From Candidatus Cybelea septentrionalis (lineage in GTDB: Bacteria > Vulcanimicrobiota > Vulcanimicrobiia > Vulcanimicrobiales > Vulcanimicrobiaceae), in assembly GCA_003158175.1 (NCBI GenBank), contig PMHJ01000034.1, positions 1-35,172 of the forward strand: a stretch of 35,172 nt of DNA, in the 5' to 3' direction. Below, in pieces: positions 8,224 to 17,071 of the stretch. Position 1 is the first letter of the stretch; every line of letters starts with the position of its first letter. The translations under genes and the position numbers were made by a program. Below the pieces are notes generated by a model, which saw only the letters and a list, made by a program, of their open reading frames with translations, did not search any database and was not told the origin of the DNA.

Positions 8224-8748
8224 ATGGCAATCGTAGTGTTCTTGCGCGGTGCGAACGTTGGGGGACATCGGCGGTTTCGTCCTTCGCTCGTGGCCAAGGA
8301 GTTACAGCGTTTTGACGTCGTCAATGTCGGAGCCACGGGCTTGTTCGTCGTTCGCAACCCTGGCTCCGGCCAAACGTTTCGCTCGGAGCTCGTTGGGCGT
8401 TTGCCGTTTGACACGCAAGTGGTTGTGTGCGAGGGTGCGGACGTGCTCGCTCTCGAGAGCCGCTCGCCGTTCCAGCGAATCACGGTGGACCCCGATCACG
8501 TGCGCTTCGTTAGCATCCTCACAGGACCGGTGCGCGGGCGGCTGCCCGCAATGCCGTTCGGAATCCCTTCGAACGACGATTGGTACGTGCGAATGATCGG
8601 ACGGAAAGGCCAGTTCGTTTTCGGCGTCTACCGGCGCCACATGAAGACGATTTTGTATCTCGGCCAGATCGACAAAGCCTTGGGTGCGCGGGTTACAACG
8701 CGAAATTGGAATACGATCGACGCGGTGCTGAAGATCCTGAAGGCGTAG
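8224..8748 (+). CDS. DUF1697 family protein
   Basis: 174 residues with the family opening VVFLRGANVGGH, followed by DVVNVGATGLFVVRNP and the C-terminal RVTTRNWNTIDAVLKI. These are characteristic of DUF1697 (PF08002), small cytoplasmic proteins of about 170-180 residues with unresolved function. It lies 17 nt after the propeller gene, so may be co-transcribed, although the products have no obvious link. The only purine-rich stretch upstream is about 18 nt away, so translation may be coupled to the gene before it. Confidence 0.88.
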   Translation: MAIVVFLRGANVGGHRRFRPSLVAKELQRFDVVNVGATGLFVVRNPGSGQTFRSELVGRLPFDTQVVVCEGADVLALESRSPFQRITVDPDHVRFVSILTGPVRGRLPAMPFGIPSNDDWYVRMIGRKGQFVFGVYRRHMKTILYLGQIDKALGARVTTRNWNTIDAVLKILKA

Positions 8749-8820
8749 GAGCGAGCAGGTAAGCGTGCCTACTGGGGAACGCGAACGGGAGTTGCCGGCG
8801 GTTCGGGCAAACCGTCCGGT

Positions 8821-9258
8821 ATGACGCCCCTCGATCTTCGAACGCACCGGCCGCGGGGTCCGCGCGAAACGATACTCGGCTTTTATCTCTTGCCACGCAC
8901 CGTCGACAAACTGCGCGCCGAACTGCCTGGCGGTCATCTTGGACCGTACCTTAACCACGATACGGGCTTCAGCGCATATATCGTCCGGCGCCTGGGTTTG
9001 AAGATGGACGAACTCCGGGAAGCCGTGGCGAGCGCGCCCGACGAGACGGCGCTTGTCGACTGGTTGGCCGCCAGGGTCGATGCAGCGTCGGCGGTGGAAC
9101 ACAACGCGAAGCTCGAAACGATCGTCGTCGAGCGGATGAAACCTGAAGATCAGGTCTTGGTGCGTGAGCGTCATCCCGTGATGGAGACGCAGCCCGGCCT
9201 GTCAAAAATTCTCGATATCCTAGAAGCCGACGACCGGTTCTCGTTCGGCGTCAACTGA
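8821..9258 (+). CDS. DUF5069 family protein
   Basis: 145 residues, matching the DUF5069 pattern: an N-terminal PLDLRTHRPRGPRETILGF, LPRTVDKLRAELPGG, then a C-terminal half-helical domain. The family is small, cytoplasmic and uncharacterised. The start is the ATG at 8821; no clear ribosome-binding site precedes it. A short frame from GTG 8766 ends TGA on this start (ATGA), so a leader or coupling is possible. It forms a same-strand run with the DUF1697 gene before and the membrane protein 8 nt after. Confidence 0.82.
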   Translation: MTPLDLRTHRPRGPRETILGFYLLPRTVDKLRAELPGGHLGPYLNHDTGFSAYIVRRLGLKMDELREAVASAPDETALVDWLAARVDAASAVEHNAKLETIVVERMKPEDQVLVRERHPVMETQPGLSKILDILEADDRFSFGVN

Positions 9259-9266
9259 AACGCTCG

Positions 9267-9938
9267 ATGATTTTCTTTCGGAAGGCCCGCAACCTGAGGC
9301 CCGTCCACGCAATTGCGATCGTTCGAGACGTCGTCGAGGTCATCGCAATCGTTGCCGCCGGTGTCTGGGCGTTCTACGTGTTTGCCTACGAGAACCGCAT
9401 CAAGCCGTCGATGGCGGATCCCGACGTCAACGTGACCGCCTCCATACAACGCCTCGGCGAGCGCAACGGGCTAATCGCGGTTGGGCTTCATTTCCGGCTG
9501 CAAAACATTGGAACCGTTACGGCACGCTTTTTGGGAGTCGCCGTTAATGTGTACGGGCAGCGCATCGTTGCGAGCCTGCCTCACGTAACGCCTCAGCGTC
9601 ACCTCATCAAATACGAGTTCGACGGATTCTACCGAATGGGACCGCTCGTCCCGGTGTACACGTGGGCCTATGTCACGCACCTCGGGGATCCGTCGAGCCT
9701 GCAAGAAACGGGGCTCAATCCGGGGACGACGATCGACAACTACCGCACATTTTACGTGCCGCAGAACCGGTTCGATCTTCTGACCGTCGGCATCGAGGCT
9801 CCGTATACGAAGTTTGACGAGCCGGTCGTCACGCACTTGATCGTCAAGCCGGGTGGCGACGTGCGAGCCCGGCCAGTGGATCTCTCAAGGATCGATCAGT
9901 ACAACATCCTTCCGGTCACGTCCTTAGACATCAGGTAG
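9267..9938 (+). CDS. Single-pass membrane protein of unknown function
   Basis: 223 residues. One membrane segment near the N-terminus (VVEVIAIVAAGVWAFYVFAY, about residues 22-41) is followed by a soluble beta-rich domain with LHFRLQNIGTVTARFLGVAVNVYG, which looks immunoglobulin-like and would face the periplasm. Only 8 nt separate it from the DUF5069 stop, so they are likely one operon. I do not recognise a named family. It is convergent with the GLOVEN protein, with an 18-nt gap containing a short GCCTT/AAGGC inverted repeat. Confidence 0.72.
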   Translation: MIFFRKARNLRPVHAIAIVRDVVEVIAIVAAGVWAFYVFAYENRIKPSMADPDVNVTASIQRLGERNGLIAVGLHFRLQNIGTVTARFLGVAVNVYGQRIVASLPHVTPQRHLIKYEFDGFYRMGPLVPVYTWAYVTHLGDPSSLQETGLNPGTTIDNYRTFYVPQNRFDLLTVGIEAPYTKFDEPVVTHLIVKPGGDVRARPVDLSRIDQYNILPVTSLDIR

Positions 9939-9957
9939 AGTCGCGTCCGGCCTTCCC

Positions 9958-11250
9958 CTAAGGCGTAATCTCGAAAATGACACCGTAGCCATCTTGGCCA
10001 CCGTTGCTCGTCGCGCCGTACAGGTTGCCGGTCGCGTCGAGCGTTAGTGAGCCGCTCGGATACTGACCGTCGCTGCCACCCGTGAACGAGTAAAGGATCT
10101 TTTCCTTCCACTGCCCACTCTTGGACGGGCTCAGCTCGTAGACGATTCCGGCATTGGCCGCCCCTCCGAAGACCGTCGTCCCGTAAAGATTGCCGCGTTT
10201 GTCGGCAATGACTCCGCCGTATGGAGCATTGCCGTCGCCCGGCGCACCGAACGCGTGCAACGCTTTCTCGGTCCACCGATGCTTCGTTCCTAGCACAAGC
10301 TCAAACGCAACCCCGCCGTCGTTCGGGCCGCTCTCGATCGCCGTGCCGTAAAGGTTCCCTTTGGCCGGCATGATCATCCCCGCATACGGATCCTCCCCGC
10401 CGCCGTTATTGGTGAAGGTGTACAACACGCTATCCTTCCACGCAGCGTGTTTGCGCAGCTCGAACGCGACGCCGTCATTATCGCCGTCGTACTTGTACGT
10501 CGTGCCGTAGAGATCGCCGGCGCGGTCTGCAACCACGCTGCCGGCCGGCGCGCTGCCGTCGGCCGTTCCTTGGAAGCTGTAGAGCACGCTCTCTTTCCAG
10601 CCACTTCCGCCGCGTGGCCCCAGCGAGAAGACCGTGCCGTTTCCGCCGCTTCCGCCGTACCAGGTCGTGCCGAACAGCGTGCCGTTCGCGCTCTGCAACG
10701 GCGCCGCGTTGGGAAACTCGCCGTCGCTTCCGTCAAAGGCGTGCAGGACGGTTTCCGTCCAGCCGCTGCACTTGCTCAGCTCGTAGACGACGCCACAGCC
10801 GATCGAGCACGTGAAGTTGCCGCCGGTGCTGCCGGTGCCGAGAATGTCGCCGCTCTTGTCGAGGATGACGCCGGCGTTCGGAAACCCGCCGTCGTTGCTG
10901 TCTTGAAACGCGTACAGCGACGTCTCGCTCCAGACGCCGCTCCCGTTGGGCGACAACTCGAAGACGACGCCGCAACCGCCGCCGACGTAACCGCCGCACG
11001 AATCGTTGCCGCCGAAGTGCGTCGTGCCATACGCATTACCCGAGGCATCGAAAATCAGACCGCCATTTGGGCCGCCGCCATCCACGCCGTCGGTAAATGA
11101 GTAGAGAACCTTTTCGGTCGCGTGTACTTTCGCGACTCGGATCGGTTGCAAGCCCGCCGCAGGTAACGACGACGGCGAGCCGCCGGGGCCGCAACCGGCC
11201 AGCACGGCAACGAAGGTCGCGCCGACTATAGCTCGAGGACTCACCAGCAT
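9958..11250 (-). CDS. GLOVEN tandem-repeat propeller lipoprotein
   Basis: About 430 residues. The signal ends in LAGCGPGG with a lipid-anchor Cys. At least eight repeats follow, each built as VLYSFTDGVDGGGPNGGLI, DASGNAYGTTHFGG and GVVFELSP; this is the TIGR03803 GLOVEN repeat known from Gloeobacter and Verrucomicrobia, which folds as a propeller-like array. The start is ATG 11250 using AGAGG at 5-nt spacing, but GTG 11244 has the stronger AGGAGG at about 8 nt and may be the true start. It lies 22 nt behind the YVTN-like gene on the same strand, the last of three propeller genes. Function unknown. Confidence 0.85.
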   Translation of the reverse strand: MLVSPRAIVGATFVAVLAGCGPGGSPSSLPAAGLQPIRVAKVHATEKVLYSFTDGVDGGGPNGGLIFDASGNAYGTTHFGGNDSCGGYVGGGCGVVFELSPNGSGVWSETSLYAFQDSNDGGFPNAGVILDKSGDILGTGSTGGNFTCSIGCGVVYELSKCSGWTETVLHAFDGSDGEFPNAAPLQSANGTLFGTTWYGGSGGNGTVFSLGPRGGSGWKESVLYSFQGTADGSAPAGSVVADRAGDLYGTTYKYDGDNDGVAFELRKHAAWKDSVLYTFTNNGGGEDPYAGMIMPAKGNLYGTAIESGPNDGGVAFELVLGTKHRWTEKALHAFGAPGDGNAPYGGVIADKRGNLYGTTVFGGAANAGIVYELSPSKSGQWKEKILYSFTGGSDGQYPSGSLTLDATGNLYGATSNGGQDGYGVIFEITP

Positions 11251-11272
11251 TCCCTCCTCTAAGGCCGCCGAA

Positions 11273-12259
11273 TCAACGAAGTTCCGGCGACGTTGGATTA
11301 ATTCGCCAGACGATACCGCCGTTATAATTTGCGAGCCACACCGACCCGGTCCCGAAGCAAATGGCGTCGCCGCCGGGCCCATACCATTGCTTGACGACGC
11401 TGTTTGTGGCGGCGTCGACGTTCGTCAGCGGCGTCCCGACGAGCGTCGCCCACGCCGAGCCCGCACCGAAGGTGATGTCGCCGCCGAATCCGGGAATGTT
11501 CGCGCGAATCCTCGCGACGACGCGCTTCGATTGCAGGTCGACCTTGGTGATGGAGCCGTCGGCTTGACCAATCGTCCAGACGGCGCCCCCGCCGGCGGTA
11601 ATAAAATGCGGTTTCGATGCGATCGGAATGGCCGCAATTCGGCGACCGCTCTCCGCGTCGACAACGGTCAGAAGATTCGCGACGCCGCTCGTGATCCAAA
11701 TCGCTCGCCCGGCATAGACCGGGTTCTGCGATCCCCTTGCGACGCGGATTTTTTGCCGTACGGATCCGGTTGCTGGGTCGATGCGCGAAAGGATGCCGTC
11801 GGCAGTCGCAAGCCACACGCTATCCGGGCTCGTCGTGATTGCGCCTTCAGAGTTTGCCGGGGGTATGGGCAACGTCGCTTTCACTCGGTTGGTCGCCGCG
11901 TCGATGCGGACGAGCGAGCTTCCAGCACCCTTCGGTCCGCAGATCGGTACCCATACGCTGCCGAATCCGTATGTAATTCCCGAGCATGGTATGCCGGGTA
12001 GTTTTATTCTCGAACTAACCGTATTGGTGGCCGCGTTCACCCGCTCGACCTCTTTGAGCGTGATGTTCGCGATCCACAGCGCATTAGAGGCGGTCGTCAT
12101 CCAGTCGGGCGCCCCGCCTATGACAACGGTCGTGCGAGGCAACTGGGAAATGGTGGGCCGCGACGGCATGCCATTTGCCGCGTAAGCGGTCAGAGCCGCG
12201 TAAGCGCTCAGCGCAATAAAGAATAGAGGCCGCACCAGAGGCGTTCCTTTCCGAGTCAT
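11273..12259 (-). CDS. Secreted YVTN/YncE-like beta-propeller protein
   Basis: 328 residues from ATG 12259, whose first bases overlap the stop of the Vgb-like gene (ATGA at 12256-12259). The N-terminus is a signal peptide (LFFIALSAYAALTAYAANG). About seven blades follow of the form LWIANITLKEVERVNAATN, SVWVPICGP, SLVRIDAATNRVKATLP and SVWLATADGILSRIDPATG, the classic YVTN-family seven-bladed propeller. The family includes YncE and surface or periplasmic proteins without enzymatic activity. The coupling to the upstream Vgb-like gene suggests joint production. Confidence 0.85.
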   Translation of the reverse strand: MTRKGTPLVRPLFFIALSAYAALTAYAANGMPSRPTISQLPRTTVVIGGAPDWMTTASNALWIANITLKEVERVNAATNTVSSRIKLPGIPCSGITYGFGSVWVPICGPKGAGSSLVRIDAATNRVKATLPIPPANSEGAITTSPDSVWLATADGILSRIDPATGSVRQKIRVARGSQNPVYAGRAIWITSGVANLLTVVDAESGRRIAAIPIASKPHFITAGGGAVWTIGQADGSITKVDLQSKRVVARIRANIPGFGGDITFGAGSAWATLVGTPLTNVDAATNSVVKQWYGPGGDAICFGTGSVWLANYNGGIVWRINPTSPELR

Positions 12260-13287
12260 CGCAGGTTGTAGAGCGTCGACACGGAGACGCCTTTCTTCAT
12301 GCTCAGCACGCTCATCCAATATGCGCCGTCGGCAGTCTGCGCCATCTCGATCGGCAGGAGATATTTTTGTGGAAAATCGTACTCGCGCATCCGTCCCGTT
12401 GCGCTGACGCTGACCAGGCCGCCTTGACCGTTACGCTTGATGGCACCGATCAGCACGCCACCCCCTTTGCCGCCGAAGACTGCGCCGGTCATGTAGGTGC
12501 CGCTGGGGAGATCGAACTCCGTGAGCTTCCCGCCGGTCGTCATTCGGCCGACCTGAGATTCTTGCCCAAACCAGAGCGCGTTGTCGGTTGCAACCGTGAG
12601 GCCGCCGCTCAAGTTCTGCGCTCCGGCATCAAATTGACGAAGACTGCCCTCGATTGTCAGTCGTCCCATTCGCTTGACTCCAGCCTCCGTGAACCAGAGA
12701 GCGCGGTCGGGGCCTGCGATGATATCGACCGGTTGCGTGCCGGCTCCAACGGCATACTCTTTGATCGCTCCACTCGGTGCGACGGTTCCGATCTTTCCCG
12801 CCGTCATCTCGGTGAACCACATATTGCCGTTGGGTCCGCGGGTGATGTCGAATGGGCCGCTGTTGGGCGTCGGAATATCGAAGTCGGTTATAACTCGCGC
12901 CGAGCCGATCGTTGCCACCTTGTTGGCTCTTGATTCGGTAAACCACAACGAATAATCCGGCGCATAGTTTATGGAACCGGGTTCCGAGCCCGTCGTGGCC
13001 GTTGGGTACTGCTTCGCCCGGCCGGTCCTCGACAGAAAATTCACGATGCCCGAGGTATCGTCGGTTGTGCGGTTGGTAAACCATAGTCCCGTTATTTTGC
13101 CGTGTGGGTTGAAGACGATTCCATGAGGGACTCGTTGCGCGACCGGGTAGGCAGTAAAGATTCCGCAAATCGTTGTCGTCGACGGCGTGCAGCCCGGCTG
13201 CACGGCGCGGGCGTTTTCCACCGTCGAGCGCAACGTCGCCAATGCGAGCGTTAGCCCAACGACAAAGGCGGATGTCGGGAAGCGCAC
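12256..13287 (-). CDS. Virginiamycin B lyase (Vgb)-like secreted propeller
   Basis: 343 residues from GTG 13287, placed just before a signal segment (FPTSAFVVGLTLALATLRS). No good ribosome-binding site is seen, so the start is uncertain. Blades repeat LWFTESRANKVATIGS, NMWFTEMTAGKIGTVAPSG and ALWFTEAGVKRMGRL, each followed by an EY/QF/EF strand. This LWFTE-K-G pattern is the hallmark of the Vgb propeller. Real Vgb linearises streptogramin B, but most chromosomal homologues are not resistance enzymes and this one is exported, so a resistance role should not be assumed. It overlaps the next gene by ATGA and is divergent from the gene at 13401, with 113 nt between. Confidence 0.85.
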   Translation of the reverse strand: MRFPTSAFVVGLTLALATLRSTVENARAVQPGCTPSTTTICGIFTAYPVAQRVPHGIVFNPHGKITGLWFTNRTTDDTSGIVNFLSRTGRAKQYPTATTGSEPGSINYAPDYSLWFTESRANKVATIGSARVITDFDIPTPNSGPFDITRGPNGNMWFTEMTAGKIGTVAPSGAIKEYAVGAGTQPVDIIAGPDRALWFTEAGVKRMGRLTIEGSLRQFDAGAQNLSGGLTVATDNALWFGQESQVGRMTTGGKLTEFDLPSGTYMTGAVFGGKGGGVLIGAIKRNGQGGLVSVSATGRMREYDFPQKYLLPIEMAQTADGAYWMSVLSMKKGVSVSTLYNLR

Positions 13288-13400
13288 CCGACGATATTGG
13301 CGGTTGAGGGGCGCGACCCCCCTGAATCGCCGCTCGAGCGGGCTTTGCCGGCTTGACCAAAGAAGATTCAAGTGAACGAGAACTTCTAGGAGGAAGTGCG

Positions 13401-13901
13401 ATGAAGAAGTGCCTTCTGTCGATCGCGGTTGTGGCGTTTGTTTTCGCGCTCTGCGCAACGCGGGCCCAAACGACGTCCTTGTCCATGTATGGCGGCGGCC
13501 CACACGGCTTTGACTGGGCTCTTGGAACTTGGGCTTGCATGAGCACGAGCCACATTTCTCATGCCACCCTGAAGGTGACGCGGACCAGCGGCGGCGCTCT
13601 CTTCTATCGCAGTTCCGGGGAGAACTTCGATAACTCTTGGTACGCCGTGTATATGCCGAAGACGAAGACGTGGCTCGCCCCATTCATCGTCTCCGACGGC
13701 AGCTACGGCACCGAATCGACGAATCAGACCGGAAAGAAAATCGTCTGGACCGGCACTGGGTACTTTGCCGATTCCGGCAAGACACTAACAATTCGGGATA
13801 CGAACGTTGTAGGCCCCAACACGTATGCGGATGTGGGCGAAGTTCGATCGGGCGGTGTTTGGAAAACCGAGTACAGCGTGAGCTGCACGAGGACCATTTG
13901 A
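13401..13901 (+). CDS. Small secreted protein of unknown function
   Basis: 166 residues. MKKCLLSIAVVAFVFALCATRAQ is a typical signal peptide. The mature part starts near FDWALGTWACMSTSH, then shows alternating beta strands (ATLKVTRTSGGALFYRSS, KIVWTGTGYFADSGKTLTI), a pattern like small lipocalin or DUF1579-type barrels; that is an inference. AGGAGGAAG is well placed about 6 nt before ATG. It ends 17 nt before the multicopper oxidase start and is probably the first gene of that operon. Confidence 0.75.
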   Translation: MKKCLLSIAVVAFVFALCATRAQTTSLSMYGGGPHGFDWALGTWACMSTSHISHATLKVTRTSGGALFYRSSGENFDNSWYAVYMPKTKTWLAPFIVSDGSYGTESTNQTGKKIVWTGTGYFADSGKTLTIRDTNVVGPNTYADVGEVRSGGVWKTEYSVSCTRTI

Positions 13902-13918
13902 GCGAAAGGACGCGCAGC

Positions 13919-16900
13919 ATGCCTGGGATCTCCCGAAGGCTTCCCGCATACATCGTATCGGTAGTGATTCTCGCCGCCATCGGCTTGGCAGCAGTGCGCA
14001 TTGGGGCGCAAGGTCTGCCGATAACGCGCGATCTCGCCGTCCGCCCCGATTTTACCGAACCGGTGACGCTGGCCAGCAAAGACGGCGTGCTCGAGGTCAC
14101 GCTGACCCCCCGCCAGAGTACCGCGACCCTCGACACCGTCGCCAAGCCCGTCAAGAACATGCTGCTCTTCGACTACTCGGTGCAGCGCGGAACCGCGTCC
14201 AACGGCCAGACGTCGGGCGGCCACCAGTATCCCGCGCCGACGCTGCAGGTCCAACCGGGCGAAAGACTGATCGTTCACCTCAACAACGAGTTGCGCAAAC
14301 TGACGATTCGCGACTTTTACGATCCGAAGTACACGGCCAAGGGTCAGACGGTACCGCTCTACCCGACGATGATGACGTCGTCGCCGGTCAATCTCCACGT
14401 GCACGGCGCGCACGTCAGCCCGCGCGGTAACGCCGACAACGTACTGCTGCACATCGATGCCGGCATGTCGAACACGTACGTGTACGACATCCCCAAGAAC
14501 ATGACGCCGGGCACGTTCTGGTATCACAGCCACCTGCACACGCTAACGGCGTCGCAGACATACTACGGTCTCGCCGGTATGCTGCTCGTCGGCCGCGCCG
14601 ACAGCGAGATCCCGGTCGTCACACAGAAGAGAATTCCGATCCGCACGATGCTGTTGCAGTACAACACGGTCTTCGATCGCGTGGGTGGCCTGGCGCAGAT
14701 GACCAATCCGAACTGGCCGCAGTGGGTCAGCACGCTAACACCGCCCAAGGGTAACGAGCTCGCCGACGGGACCTACCATCCATCGCTCGCACCGGTGAAC
14801 TTTTTGGAATCGAAGAAGGGTACGCGGTGGGCAACCGTGTGGTACGCAGGACCGCTGTCGATCAATAACATGCGCGGCCGCCTCCAGTTCGTACCGACCA
14901 ACTTGCAGCGCTTTACGGCCGCTGCAGGCTCGGGCGGCGCTAACGTCGAGGCCGATCCGTCGCTTCCCGACTACCAACGCGACGTGCAGTTTACGGTCAA
15001 CGGGTTGTTCGAGCCGGTCCTCAAAGTGAATCCCGGGCAAACGGAGATTTGGGTGCTCGCCAACGTCAGCGACATCGCGTATATGAACGTTGAGCTCACC
15101 GAAACCGCGACCGGCTACCATCCGAAGATCGCCATCGTCGGACAAGACGGCATCGCCTACGGCGAGGTCCACTATCCGCACGAACAGGATGGAACGCAGT
15201 TGCTGATTCCGCCGGCGTCGCGCTTTGCGATCGCCGTGACGATGCCCGCCAAAGGATCGTTGCGCCTTTCGCTGCCGGGTCTCGGTTCGGGCGCCAGGAC
15301 GCTCTCCGCACCCGGCGTCCTCTACACCAACAATGGCACGCCGAATCCGCCGGCTCGCTTGGGGACTCTCAGCGTGCTGCCGTCGGCGATCAGTTATGCC
15401 GACGGGTTCTTCATTTTTCCGTCGCAGACGCTGCTCAATGCCAATCCGGGCGATGGACACGGCGTTACTACGGCGTTTGACCCCGGGCAGAAGCTCGACG
15501 CGCCGACGCCGTTCCACGATCTGTCGAAACTCAAACCAGACGTGAGCCGTACGCTGCTCATCAACGGCGGGTTTCTCAACAATCACGCCAGCAACGCCGA
15601 TCCCAAGGCGTTCGTGTACGCGTTCGACGGAAACGCGTTTCCGAACGTTCCGTTGATTCAAGCGCGGCTCGGCTCGGTCGAAGAGTGGAATTTCGTGAAT
15701 CACAATAACGACGCGCACCCGATTCACGTTCACGTCAACGACTTCCAGGTGACGAAGTACGACGATCCAACGACCGGAACGAAACTAGGGCCGCAGATGT
15801 TCGGCCAGGACAACGCCAACGTTCCCGCGCCGTCCTTGGGGCCGAAAGAAGCGGTCATTCAAGCCGGTACGCTGACGATGCGCACGCACTTCATCGATTA
15901 CCTGGGCTTGTACGTGCTGCATTGCCATCGGCTCAACCACGAAGACAATGGGCTGATGATGCTCATCAACGTTATTCCCGCGGTCTCCGACTATGCCGTG
16001 GCGATTCCAGGCTCGCCGGGCCACCCCGCAACGGTGAAGGTCTTCGACGGGCACGGGGATCGCTTGATAACGACCGTCACGCCATTCCCGGACTTCTACG
16101 GAACGCCCAGCGTGGCGATCGGCGACGTCGATGCGGACGGAATCTACGATCTGATCGTCGGTGCGGGCAAGGGACACTCGCCGGAGGTCGTGGCATACTC
16201 CGGCGCATCGAGCGGGGGCAAGCGGTTCTCAACCGAGCTCGCGCGCTTCCAGGCGTTCGACGCGGCGCAGACCGGCGGCGTGAGCGTTGCGTCGACGCAA
16301 ATCGACGGCAGAGCGGCGGATAATATCATCGTGGGCTCCGGCGCCGGCACGACCGATCAAGTTCGGATCTTTAGCAGCGAGCTTCCGGCTCTCGGCACGG
16401 CACCTGCGACGTTCGCAACCTTCGCACCGTACGGAAGCGATACGTCCGGGGTTAGCCTCGCCGCCGGATTCGTCGACTTCTTAACCGGACGCAACAGCAT
16501 CGTGACGGCACCCGGACGGGGCGCGCAGGTTAGGGTGTTTTCGTACTCGCTGATGACGCCGATCGGCGCTCCGCCGGCGTGGCCGAACAATCCGGGCAAC
16601 GCTCATATGGATGCGTCGTTTACGCCGTTCGGTGCGGGCTATCGCGGTCCGATCTCGATTGCCACCGGGTGGCTGGCCGGTTCGTACGGCGGCGCCGAAG
16701 CGATCGCCGCCGGTCGACTCTCCGGCGCGGGAACCGTGAACGTGTTCTCGACCGGAACGGCGCTCCAGGGCAATCCGCCGATGTACCTGCGAAGTGCGAT
16801 GGGGCATGACATGGCTTCCAACTTCAGCGAGATCGCATCGTTCGAGCCGTTCGCCGGCGCATCCGGCGTTCGCGTCGCGACGACGTCGACCACGATCGGT

Positions 16901-17059
16901 GCCGATTTGCTCGCGAGCGGCACTCGCGGCGGCTCGGTGCAAATCGAGAAGTTCCGGCTCGCGCGCTCCAGTCCGCAAGCGCACGCACTCACCGCGACGC
17001 GCGTGCACGCGATCTCCTCAGGAATGGGAACCGCTCCGGCGGTGCTCGGCGGCGACTAG
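13919..17059 (+). CDS. Multicopper oxidase with C-terminal FG-GAP-like propeller
   Basis: 1046 residues from ATG 13919 (AAAGGA about 9 nt upstream); the open frame continues 5-prime but there it shadows the previous gene. A signal segment covers residues 8-32 (YIVSVVILAAIGLAAVRIGA). All four copper motifs are present: LHVHGAH (His160/162), WYHSHLHT (His203/205/207), HPIHVHV (His600/603/605) and HCHRLNHEDNGLM (His668, Cys669, His670, His674, Met680). It should oxidise a phenolic, metal or other substrate and reduce O2 to water outside the cytoplasm. From about residue 720, repeats such as IGDVDADGIYDLIVGAG form an FG-GAP/VCBS-like propeller. Typical laccases are 450-600 residues, so this fusion is unusual. 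Confidence 0.92.
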   Translation: MPGISRRLPAYIVSVVILAAIGLAAVRIGAQGLPITRDLAVRPDFTEPVTLASKDGVLEVTLTPRQSTATLDTVAKPVKNMLLFDYSVQRGTASNGQTSGGHQYPAPTLQVQPGERLIVHLNNELRKLTIRDFYDPKYTAKGQTVPLYPTMMTSSPVNLHVHGAHVSPRGNADNVLLHIDAGMSNTYVYDIPKNMTPGTFWYHSHLHTLTASQTYYGLAGMLLVGRADSEIPVVTQKRIPIRTMLLQYNTVFDRVGGLAQMTNPNWPQWVSTLTPPKGNELADGTYHPSLAPVNFLESKKGTRWATVWYAGPLSINNMRGRLQFVPTNLQRFTAAAGSGGANVEADPSLPDYQRDVQFTVNGLFEPVLKVNPGQTEIWVLANVSDIAYMNVELTETATGYHPKIAIVGQDGIAYGEVHYPHEQDGTQLLIPPASRFAIAVTMPAKGSLRLSLPGLGSGARTLSAPGVLYTNNGTPNPPARLGTLSVLPSAISYADGFFIFPSQTLLNANPGDGHGVTTAFDPGQKLDAPTPFHDLSKLKPDVSRTLLINGGFLNNHASNADPKAFVYAFDGNAFPNVPLIQARLGSVEEWNFVNHNNDAHPIHVHVNDFQVTKYDDPTTGTKLGPQMFGQDNANVPAPSLGPKEAVIQAGTLTMRTHFIDYLGLYVLHCHRLNHEDNGLMMLINVIPAVSDYAVAIPGSPGHPATVKVFDGHGDRLITTVTPFPDFYGTPSVAIGDVDADGIYDLIVGAGKGHSPEVVAYSGASSGGKRFSTELARFQAFDAAQTGGVSVASTQIDGRAADNIIVGSGAGTTDQVRIFSSELPALGTAPATFATFAPYGSDTSGVSLAAGFVDFLTGRNSIVTAPGRGAQVRVFSYSLMTPIGAPPAWPNNPGNAHMDASFTPFGAGYRGPISIATGWLAGSYGGAEAIAAGRLSGAGTVNVFSTGTALQGNPPMYLRSAMGHDMASNFSEIASFEPFAGASGVRVATTSTTIGADLLASGTRGGSVQIEKFRLARSSPQAHALTATRVHAISSGMGTAPAVLGGD

Positions 17060-17071
17060 GTCCCTGGCAGC

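Noticed and set aside
12256..13287. Virginiamycin B lyase as an antibiotic-resistance gene
   Set aside because: The propeller is related but exported and sits among other propellers; streptogramin resistance cannot be inferred.
13637..13918. Extended N-terminus of the multicopper oxidase frame
   Set aside because: It overlaps the secreted-protein gene at 13401 in another frame; the signal peptide and ribosome-binding site place the start at 13919.
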